Shown here: positions 54,801 to 64,000 of the stretch, one piece after another | How the letters are laid out: every line of letters begins with the position of its first letter | How positions within the stretch are numbered: the first letter of the stretch is position 1 | Assembly: GCF_000150955.2 (NCBI RefSeq) | Contig: NC_011695.1 | Location: 124,001-188,000, forward strand | Direction: 5' to 3' | DNA: 64,000 nucleotides | From: Phaeodactylum tricornutum CCAP 1055/1 | Taxonomy: Eukaryota > Bacillariophyta > Bacillariophyceae > Surirellales > Neidiaceae | Notes under the pieces: generated by a model | What the model saw: the letters and a program-made list of their open reading frames with translations, nothing else | Told to the model about the DNA's origin: nothing | The model's database searches: none | Program-made: the position numbers and the translations under genes

Positions 54801-57800
54801 ATGACTCTATGGAAGTCACTGTGCGAACTGCTTTACTCGACTCCCATCGTCGAAGAAATACCCCGGCCCAGTTGGCATTCCTTGAAAGGCATTCATGCTC
54901 TTCTAGGACCGACGTCGGTCGTCGAGGAACCGCCACAACCGCATTGGTACATCTTGGAAAGAATTCAGGAAATTCTTGAAAGCACGATGACTCGCGTCCC
55001 GTCCCGAGAGCACCTATACTTTAGTATTGGAACAGCATTTCTCGTACTGATACTCTCTTTTAGCATTTATTTTAAACCGTTCTCTCGTCCGCCCCCAGTG
55101 CCGCTAAAAGAACTACCGAAAAGACCAATTCTACAAATTTTATTTCACCCCGATGATATTGCTGCAGCACAGCCCGGCACAAGCACGCGCATGTCCAGGC
55201 TCAACGCATCGAGGACAGTCGCTTCGAATACGCTCAACACCCGGGTCCTTGGGTCCGTCAGGTCTCCGGTTGCTTCGGAAGCACCGTCGTTTTGGAAAGG
55301 TCGCTTCCGCACTTCTCTGGGATCGTTTCCCAACATTTTTCACGCTTCACAACCGAAACCTGCATCCGAAGGACGTCAACAGAAGAATCAAACGCGAGTT
55401 GAGATTGAGGTAGAAACTGTCACCGATAAGGTCGATGACGACGACTTGACACCAAGTGAACATCTCCCGGCAACCGATGACATTGGACTTTCCTACACTC
55501 TCGATGATCCGCCTTCGGAGTCAACATCGGTGGAAGGATCGACATCGATTCATGATATTCCGTTTCGTCGAGTGACAGACTTGCCAGATTCGTTTGCTCC
55601 CCTCTTGTCGTCTTCACACATGGAAATGTTGCACGACCGCTTGACGGCTGATTTAATTCACGCTGTATCCTTGCAGAGCAGTTTTCGTGTGCGACAGGGA
55701 CGTCACGAAATCCCTCTCGACAAGGATAATAGACGTCCTCAATTTTGCTTGCATGTGCCAAAAGGAGGCTGCCGCATGTCATTGACGGCAGTGGTCGGAA
55801 GTGACGGGTTTACGAAGGAACAGGATTTGAGCATCAGGACCAAGACAACCGCCCGTTCCAAGCCTATGGTCAAATGTGTTGATCTCGTGGCGGATCCTCC
55901 GCTACCGCTAGGCAATGTAGCACCAACCTTGATTCACTTCCCAACACTTTTCGAAGATGACTTTGTTCCGCGCTTGCGCAGGATTCAAATTGTCCGCTGG
56001 GTTATTGACTTTCTTGTGTCAATGTCGAGTTTTTTAGAGCGTTGCTTGTGGATCATCGAAAGTAAGTGTCAAGTCCATCTTTCGAAAGTTCGAGTGATGC
56101 CACTATATCGGGGACGTTCGGACAATAAAGAGTCGCCTGAATGGCGTTTGAATTTGGCGTTCTCGGGGCACGCTTTGTTGTTTGGTTGGATCCCTGTTCC
56201 ATTCCTGAATATATCATTGCCATCATTCATCATTCCACAACCGCATGCTCTATTGGAATACTTGCTGTCGCCGCAGCCCTTAGCGTCAGCTCGCTTAAAG
56301 CGTGAGAATATCGCTGAAGATCGAATCACCTTGGCTGTTTTGAATGCTCTAGAAAGTTGGCATTGTCATTTAAAGCTGGTAGCCACTCCTCCTGCTATCG
56401 GTGTGGACTTGACTTTACCAGGAGGACTCACGGTTGCGATGGAAGTTGGGTTGGGCCGCGATCCCACCGCAGGGACACGGAATGACTCGGGAGTTGAAAC
56501 TACTCCCCCAACGTCCTCTACATACGAAGAGGCTGATCATCTCTCAGTTAACTCAATGTCTTCGTGGACGACAAGAAACGATAAAAGCGTATCGACCAGG
56601 CGGCTGAAGTCTCTCTCCAGTACTGGAATACCTCAATTCGATGCGAATCAACTAATTCCGTGGTTTTTGGAATTAAAAGCCAAAGGATCTTTCAGCCATG
56701 AAAAAGTTTCTGTCCACATAGTCAAGTTGTCAGCTTCACACGAAGAGGCGATTGGCAGCATACCGAGTCAAAGTCACTTTGCCACTCGAGGCAGTATAGC
56801 AATCTGGAAAGTGGGGAGATCTGAACAACACTTATCTTCTATGACACCAATGGATGATCTCGCACCCTTTCCTCTCCGTCACCGCTCATCCTTTGGCCGG
56901 CATCGTCGCAAGAATTCTTTCGGACGACCAGCGCTTGAGACGGACGATTCACCTTCGGTTGCAGAAATTTTTCTTTTCCACGAGGAGGTTTCATCATTTC
57001 GTGATGAGCGTTTATTGCACTATGATTATGCGTTTGATGTATATGAGGACACCAAAGTTGATGCGGTTACTTTGTCAATCGGTGCGACTCATCCTATGCT
57101 AAATGGTGGAACGATGGTTACGACAATTCTTGATACAATTTACGCTTTTGGATCGGTGACTGCGAGAGAGGGTGCTGTTTTGGATCCCAGCGAGCGCAAC
57201 CAAAAGAGGAATATTCTTCGACATCTGCCAGCAATTGACTTCACATTTGGTACCCAAAACATTTATATTCCGTCCGAAAGTGCTAGCTACTCAGACGATG
57301 GGCAAACTTTGCTAATTCCGGAAATGGATGGTGGTCGTATGATGGTCCGCTTCCTTGGTGGCTTTGACGATAAGAAGACGCCGAACAAGCTGGTTGCTCG
57401 TTCATCAGATGTGGTCGTGGAAGGTATTAAACTCTTGGCTGATTTTGGGATTGGCAACCTACACTTCAAAACAGAAGGCGCAGTGAGAGAATTTCCGGAG
57501 CTTGAGATATTTGAGGATCAAAAATTACAATCGCTAGTTTCGGGTATCATCGATGGAAGCATCAAAGCTCATCTAAGGCCACAGATTTCGGTGGCACCAG
57601 CTTCGACGATTTCGACGATAGGAAAGAATGTTTTTAACCCGTATGTTCTTATGTCATCTGGATTGACTTCATCCTGAGCAAGCTCTCACAAACTGCTTTT
57701 CGACTGTCGTTAAATTCAGCCTGGAAGCGTACGAAATTGATTTTTCAAATACGAACTTATCAGTGAAAATGAAGGAGTACGCTGTATCGCTTGGGCATAG

Positions 57801-60800
57801 ACGCATAATATTCCCGACCGAGTCGACTTTCGTCATCAACGTTATTGATAGTATTGTCGATATGGGATTTGAGGGCAAGACGCAATGCGAGCTCAGTTGG
57901 GACTTCCAAGGTTTGTCGCCTATTCTACAAGTAACTCCGCTCGGCATGTCGCCTGCGTTCGCACAACCTGAAAATAAAAAGCAAGCATCTCTCCTTGTTG
58001 CCCCTCTCCGTCAAGGCCGCATCTCGTTCCACGTTTCGTCAGTTGGAGGAATAAGCATTCAGAAGGCGGTGACATCGCGCGAACATAAGGAGGGCCTGTA
58101 TGACTGGAAATTTTTCAACGCTCTCGTCTCGCCCGACGACGATTCATTTTCGCGGATTATCGATGTCCTGCATGACAAATTGACAATGAATAAACTGCTA
58201 CAAGTCACCCAGCTTGTTAATGAAGATATATACAAGATTCTAAAGTACATTCTGAGACAAATCTGGAGGGCGAAAGAAATTTTCGACCAAGAAGGCGTCA
58301 CTGAACCTGGCCACGTTATCCCAATGTACAAGATGACTAGACTGATCGCTTTGTTTTTGACTGGTGACGTATACAAGGTAGATGAAATTCTTCCCATGGT
58401 CAGGCGCGTCGTCAATGGCGAAGGGCTTGACGTTGTCAAACTGAAAGATCTTCTTCATCTTCATCTGGAGCAGTACGACCGATGGGCAACGGAGATTGAT
58501 CGAGTCGTACGTTGTGCAGCTGTTATGTTTAGCCCTATGGCAGCTGCTCAGCCTTACCTGGAAGACAACGTCAAGCCTCTGGCGGAGCTTACGCACCACG
58601 CGGCCAAATTTGATAAGATTCCTAGTGCCAGGCATTTATACGACCAAATTTCTGGCAAGCGGAACCTGCCGTTAGATCCATCCTTTTCGAATATGGTGAG
58701 CCGACTTGCGCCATACCTCAGCTTTCGGCAAGTTGAATTCATTTTGCAGGCAAGGAATTCTACCGACTGGCAGCCATCCGATCTTAGAAGAATTCGCTAC
58801 GTCTATTCAATTAAACGGAAAGTGCAAGATATCGCCGAAAGCTACGGTGGTTTGTCTTTTTTACCACAAAGCTTTCTTGTTTCGGTCTTTCTTGGTGAAG
58901 CGACGAGGACAAGTCTTTTTGCATCTCGCAGAAGACGACGCATGCGCAGGTCGGACACTCACTCTTCAATGTCACTGCAGAAGACACCTATAAAGCAAGC
59001 GACTTTGTCTGCGTTGCGTCGGAAGCGATCAGGGGTGAAAGATGGCCGTTTGTTTCGACTTTCTGAGACAGAATCTATATTAGACAGCGCACAGCAAACT
59101 CCTGCTGAACGCATTGCTTCCGCTTCGAATTTCGCTACACTAAAGCGAATCGACATCCCGGAAAAGGTTGTTATTGGTCTAGATGCTTCTAACAGGAAGC
59201 CAGATGATCCGTACGAGCTCGGAGATTCCCTCCTAGGCCCGCAGGATGTAGCGATTCTCCTGCAGTCCGGTCTGACGTCCGTGATGAAGTCGTCGACTGT
59301 CGTGCAACTGAACCAAAGAATGCTTTTGGACTTAATATGCAGCCAACCTAGATCCTTTGCGATCGCGGTCCTGGCTGAGATTGGAACTCCTGGAGGGCAA
59401 GGGTCTCCGCGAAGTCTTGCATCAGCACTGATGGCTCTTCTTGAGCTTGACCAAACAGCTTTTCAATCTAGTCACAAAGTTGATTTGCATGCACTAGTGG
59501 AGTCGTGGCTCCCCGGTTTAAAAATCCCGAGACGTGACGATTACATGGCAGGCGGCCGGTGGGCTAGGCAAAGCTACTACGAAGCGCTTTTCTCCGTGGC
59601 AACGAGCATCCTCGATGACGCTGAAACATATGTAGCATTGAAGGGGCATGTCCAAAGAGTTCGTATGCATCTAGAAACTGATCCAATCCCAGGTCCTCGC
59701 ACGGAGCACCGCAATGACGTAGGCATGAACGTCGAAGATTCCGTCTTCTCTCAGGAACCCCATGAGTGCGGAACAAAATTGAGCCAAGCCATCGAAAAGG
59801 CAAAGTCGGGGATTGCTGCAGCGGATGCAGCTGGCTACTCAATCTTGGAGAATCTCCTACAAGATGAATCGTGCGGAGAATCAAACACGAAATTTCAGGT
59901 AGCTGTGGGATTGTACAAAGAGGCATTCCGAGCGTCTGCCGACGTACTTCGACTTGATCGTTATTCGTTCCACAGTGCTTGGTTTCGCGATTTCTACCGA
60001 CGAAACTACGATGCGTTGATGATTCTGTCAATCTTTGACAATGTAGTTGAAAATGTCGACAATGTGCGAAAGTGGTAGGTAAATCGAATCAATCATCGGG
60101 GTTAAATGGGATTACTCTAACTTCGGCTTTGAAACTTTTTCCAGGCTTCAAGCGCTGCGAAGCAGTGTCCAGGGAAGCGCAACGCTAACGAATTCGAAGG
60201 AGGCAGACGGAAATGCGTCCAAAGACCATCGCGAAGCTCAAATGACCACCACCAGTTTTGATTCGTCTGCTCCCCAGTGCGACAATGGCGACACTACGTT
60301 CGTGAATGCCGAGCAGCATAGTGACCAGTTTCTGATCGATGCGATAATTGACGCTGTCATTTTTGAGCGAAGCGAGAGAGAGGCGCTACGCAGTGACCCG
60401 CTGGTGCGTTTACTTGTCCGAAACGATCCAGGACATTACAATTTTGTCATCGTCTCAGCAATGGGAGTTGTTACCGAGGGGAAGAAGGGCCTCGAACTTA
60501 AAGATGCATTTGATCGACTAGACGCCACTCGTGCTGTCAAAGTGATTCGAGCTGATACTGGAACAGCACGATCATTCGAGTACAATGCGAAAAAAATCGA
60601 GGACGCAATTGAGGAAGCCGCGGACTTGAAGAAACCGTTTGGCCTGTTGGGATACTCGCAAGGTAGTGCAAATGCTTTGATGGCAGAAACTATGCTTTTG
60701 TCAGGTTCGCCAAAGCAGCAAGAAGCTCTTGTGCAAGGAGGCGGTCTTGTGTGTCGGCAGCTTATGTTCTCGGCAGCCAACGGCTCGTATCATGGTCCAG

Positions 60801-61486
60801 CATCGGAAAAGAAGATCCATAGTCTTATCATTATGTGCGAAGACTTTTTCAAGTATCAGCAAGGCTACGTCAGCAAAGCTTTTGCATCAACTGTTCTCGA
60901 AGCACTGACTTCGATAATGGATTCTTCCGAATTTCACAAAATGATGGGCGGTGCCAATTCGTTCCTTCCGGACGGTTGTCGAGCGTTCTGGAGAGAGGCA
61001 CAGCACCTTGGGCATGTACCAACGTGCACATTGAGAGGCGTGGAAGAAGACCACACAACACCGGAGAGCCTCGAGATGATGTCCAATCTACTGACGAAAC
61101 AGAGCGGGTCAGCGCTGCACGATTCTCAAGTCCACGTCTTTGACGCAGTCGGTTATCCGGTGTATCACAATAATCGTAATGGTCGGCTTTTGAGACGATG
61201 CGCTATTGGCGAAGGCGCGGTGCAGCGAACTCATCATTGGAGTCCTTTGTGCGACGAAGTCGAGTTTGTCAAGACGCAAAAAGATGCTGAACGAGCCATT
61301 TTCGATTGTGCCAAAGATCGTCACGTTTTTCCTTGGGTGGAAGTCAACGCTCGATTCGGGTTCATTCAGCGTGCTCCGATGCTCACCGCAGAACCAGACA
61401 GCTCGTTTTCATTGGCGAAAAGCGAGCCTCACCCCATCAAGTTCGTGGGCACTATATCACCGATAAAAGCGAAAGCCGAGACATGA
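54801..61486 (+). CDS. Very large membrane-anchored protein with C-terminal alpha/beta-hydrolase domain
   Basis: Exons 54801-57640, 57720-60074 and 60145-61486 join in phase 2 twice and give 2,178 residues. The introns are 79 bp (GTATGT..TTCAG) and 70 bp (GTAGGT..TCCAG). A single membrane helix lies at about 74-96 (YFSIGTAFLVLILSFSIYF). The 1,600 residues after it are not recognised but show regular beta-rich and later helical segments, with a basic Arg cluster near 1350 (ASRRRRRMRRS). From about 1,790 the sequence is alpha/beta-hydrolase-like: HYNFVIVSAMGVV, then the nucleophile elbow LLGYSQGSANALMAE, with candidate acid and His in GVEEDHTTPESLEM. A lipase or thioesterase acting at a membrane is plausible, but the substrate is unknown. 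In isolation the three open frames look like separate genes; splice phase joins them. Confidence 0.75.
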
Positions 61487-61675
61487 AGCGCATCGTAAAT
61501 ATCCGAACTAAATGTAACCTACTGGTACAGGGGTTTACTAGTTTAGCAATCAAGATGGCCACGTAGGGTACTTGAACGATGGCTCATACAATTGGTAGCG
61601 AACAATCGGTATCCGAGCCAATATGACGAATCGTATCGATCGACCACAGGGAAAATGCAGCTGAATCCCTTTCAC
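61487..61675. other. Short convergent gap
   Basis: About 190 bases between the converging ends of the giant hydrolase and the DUF6816-like gene. Presumably 3' UTRs only. Confidence 0.4.
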
Positions 61676-62899
61676 TTACCTTCGGGTATAGTTGACGTCG
61701 TAAAAGCGGACATCGACGGCTCGTCCCCGACTGGCTTGGAACATGGACATGGCCATAGGATTCTGCTGTGACGGCAGCAAAAACGCTGCCGATCGTTGTC
61801 GACACGCGACCATATCCGTTTGTGGATTGTACGTATACAGTGAGGTCGTTTCAATTTCCTTGAGAATACTGGCCGACGCAGCCGACGATGGAATGGATTG
61901 TCCCACCGGTGCCACAATTTCTCGTACAACCTCGGAACAATCAAATCGCACGTCGCTGATTATTTCTTGTCGTCGATTGAGCGTAATCAAATCGACCTTG
62001 AGTAAGGAGGGGGAACCTAGCGGTGCCAGAATCGCCGACATTTTGTTGGGTGTTGCTAGAGGAATATCCACGACACTATTCGCGCCCATGGCAGCCTTGG
62101 CAATACTGCGCACGTTGTACTCGCGATCGGCAATGCACGAGGTTGGCGAATCGGCAGACGATAGGAAGCGACTTTCGTATCGCAAAACGTTGCCAATATC
62201 TAGTCGAGCCTTGTTGTAGGTTGCGTTTCCGCCAAACAAGGCCAGTCCACACGGTGCCAGGACATCTTTAGTCGTCGATTCAACGGTCCAGAGGCCACTG
62301 AACCAGCTAGAGCAATGGAAGAACGACACACAATCCATAAGATTTATAAAAACACGCGCGTCAATAACACGTTACGACTCGGGCAACAAACCGTGCCGAG
62401 GCTCAAGGATGTCTCGCGGGAGAACTCACCTTGGATACGCCACGTCCGGTCCTTCCATACCGTACGGTGGTGCATTGGCCAGATTTTCCGTCACTCGCGT
62501 TTCTAGCATTCCTGTTGGTAGATCGGCCGACGGAGGATTCATCAAGGTGGCTGATGGTGATGATGATTGTCCGTCGAATGCGGCTGCGTCGCTCGGCCAG
62601 CGGTAAAAGCAGGACGACCAAACCAGAGTCGCGGCGGTGACGAGACTGCGTCTTCGCAGAGTATCAAAGCTGTGGACGATTCCGGACGGTGGATCAACTA
62701 AATTCGTAGCGAGGGGAATCACACGCTTTTCCGGATCAACGTCGGGTCGTTCGTGGTGGTGCCGGTGAAGTGGCACGAGGGCGAGGGGAAAGTTGACATT
62801 TTGGACACACTTTCCGGCGAGGAAACTCCGAGAGCGTTTCACGCAGAGAAGAAGAGCGATTGTGTTGACAACGGATCTCAACTTTCCCGACTTGACCAT
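61676..62899 (-). CDS. DUF6816-like protein, probably in the thylakoid lumen
   Basis: Exons 62899-62430 and 62306-61676 join in phase 2 across a 123-bp intron (GTGAGT..TCTAG), giving 366 residues. The N terminus looks tripartite. A hydrophobic signal (VVNTIALLLCV) comes first, then a basic transit region, then a twin-arginine-like lumenal signal at about 81-105 (RRRSLVTAATLVWSSCF ending DAAAF). The mature part begins with NAPPYGMEGPDVAYPSWFSGLWTVES and contains DVLAPCGLALFGGNATYNKARLDIG. It matches the plastid/cyanobacterial family I know as DUF6816, of unknown function. The splice join restores the continuous YPSWFSGLW motif. Lumen targeting is inferred. Confidence 0.78.
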
Positions 62900-63408
62900 G
62901 TCTTCCCCTGGAACGCAGTGTCCTAGTAACCGGAGCCTCGCTCGATGGTTACCAAATAAGTGTAAGCAAGTCAGATGTGGACTCGTGCTGATTGTTGGAA
63001 GGTGTCGATCGCCTCTCGCATCGGTTCTTCGGAGGGCAGATCCACAACTATCTCCGGAGGCGCACGGACGTCAGTCACGAAAGAACACGATTCGTGGGAA
63101 GCTATTGACGACGAAGGACACGCGCCTCTATCTAATTCGTATGGTAAATGGTCTGTCGAAAGGTCAAAATTCCTGAATGTCTGCGTGCCGCGTGGCAGGA
63201 TTTCGACGGACAGACGGATCGGATCCGATCGGCAGCCAGCACTCGAAATGACTTTGTGCCTGCTTTTCCAGGGAACAAACTGTTACCGCGTCCTCAACTT
63301 TGGAGACAACGCCAGGCACCGCACGCACACACAATCCCAAACCGTTGCGGTCTCCTTCCCTCCCCTCGTTTGGTTTGTTGTGGTTGCACATTAGCTTTCG
63401 TTGCCACC
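62900..63408. other. Divergent intergenic region, DUF6816-like / SEC61 alpha
   Basis: About 510 bases containing both promoters and the SEC61 5' UTR. No firm motif was recognised. Confidence 0.45.
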
Positions 63409-64000
63409 ATGCGGTTCCTTCATTTGATTCGTCCGGTCATGTGCGTCCTTCCGGAGGTCGCCAGTCCGGATCGCAAGGTATGTGGATCGACGTGCTTGCC
63501 TACTCGCAGACGGCTAGCGAGATGCCGTGATTCGAGGTGGGAAAACAGGACCCAGAACCGCACATTTTCGTAAGACGACGGACAGACTTCAGTAGATTTT
63601 CTACCAGAGCCTACGACAGCGGTGGAACCGTCACACCCAAATGCCTTGAAAAGGCCTCCCCGAGAAGCTTTCTCGGACGGCGATTGCACTATTGAGAACG
63701 GAGCTTTTAGCGCTTCTTTTTCATGCTGTACACAAATTTCGTATCATAGAAGCTGCTGGACTTGCATTGTTACTCAGCTGGTAGAGATGTGTTCGATTGC
63801 TGGAGCGTTTCTATTTCTAGTCCAGTATATTTGCTCTCCTAAACCATTTTTACTCGCATTCCAATTTTCAGATTCCCTTTCGTGAAAAGCTTCTTTGGAC
63901 TACCATTACGCTCTTTATCTTTTTGGTGTGTTGCCAGATTCCCATCTATGGAGTCCAGTCCGCTAAATCCTCGGATCCCTTTTACTGGATGCGTGTCATT
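63409..64000 (+). CDS. SEC61A: SEC61 alpha subunit, 5' end only
   Basis: SEC61 alpha is the channel subunit of the ER translocon. Exon 1 (63409-63477, 23 codons) reads [20 protein letters not shown]. It joins in phase 0 to exon 2 (63872 to the window edge), which continues [19 protein letters not shown] and DPFYWMRVI, near-identical to the family's N terminus and first membrane helix. In diatoms the same translocon handles proteins bound for the complex plastid. The ATG lies in a good context (GCCACC before it). The first intron (GTATGT..TTCAG) is 394 bp, several times longer than others in this window. The rest of the gene lies beyond the right edge. Confidence 0.93.
63478..63871 (+). other. 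Long first intron of SEC61 alpha
   Basis: This 394-bp intron contrasts with the usual 69-125 bp here. It contains a stretch at 63774-63787 identical to a typical tRNA D-arm (CTCAGCTGGTAGAG) followed within ten bases by a GTTCGATT T-loop-like string. The parts are too close together for a tRNA gene. Confidence 0.6.

Noticed and set aside
57641-57677. Stop after 57674 as the end of a separate 958-residue protein
   Set aside because: A strong GTATGT donor, a TTCAG acceptor and matching phase (2) join it to the next frame with a 79-bp intron, typical of this window.
63767-63803. Possible tRNA gene in the SEC61 alpha intron
   Set aside because: D-arm and T-loop strings are only about ten bases apart, leaving no room for an anticodon arm.

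Overview
The window looks like a nuclear contig of a pennate diatom of the Phaeodactylum type. Genes lie on both strands and are broken by few, short introns (mostly 69-125 bp, GT..AG). Several presequences have the secretory-signal-plus-transit layout used for plastids bounded by four membranes. The gene set is eukaryotic: UPF2, SNU23/ZMAT2, BRF1, RIO1, SCC2/NIPBL, HSF, a TALE homeodomain protein and SEC61 alpha. No rRNA, complete tRNA, CRISPR array, transposon or virus-derived element was recognised.

Layout. 0-11 kb: a partial left-edge gene, an organellar PPR protein, a Popeye-domain-like membrane protein, a TALE homeodomain protein and an F-box/RCC1-repeat protein. 11-16 kb: two tandem, evidently paralogous genes of an unrecognised family, then an unrecognised basic/Ser-rich protein. 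17-33 kb: a run of RNA-related housekeeping genes (SNU23/ZMAT2, cytosolic-type aspartyl-tRNA synthetase, UPF2, the RNA polymerase III factor BRF1 and the ribosome-maturation kinase RIO1) plus an ankyrin-repeat membrane protein. 34-44 kb: an HSF-type factor, an FAD oxidoreductase and the five-exon cohesin loader SCC2 with a PHD finger. 44-51 kb: an unrecognised putative nuclear protein, a type III pantothenate kinase-like protein fused to two Tudor-like domains, two unrecognised proteins with signal peptides and a YrhK-like membrane protein. 51-64 kb: an NSF-like AAA+ ATPase with a plastid-type presequence, a roughly 2,178-residue membrane-anchored protein ending in an alpha/beta-hydrolase domain, a DUF6816-like thylakoid-lumen candidate and the 5' end of SEC61 alpha.

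Gene models were built by matching splice-site phase by hand, so several proteins are longer than any single open frame. Three housekeeping genes (aspartyl-tRNA synthetase, BRF1, RIO1) each show one frame break that no plausible intron explains. These may be sequence errors or real lesions. The best candidates for something new are the pantothenate kinase-Tudor fusion, the plastid-type NSF-like ATPase with an altered second ATP site, the very large hydrolase and the tandem paralogue pair.
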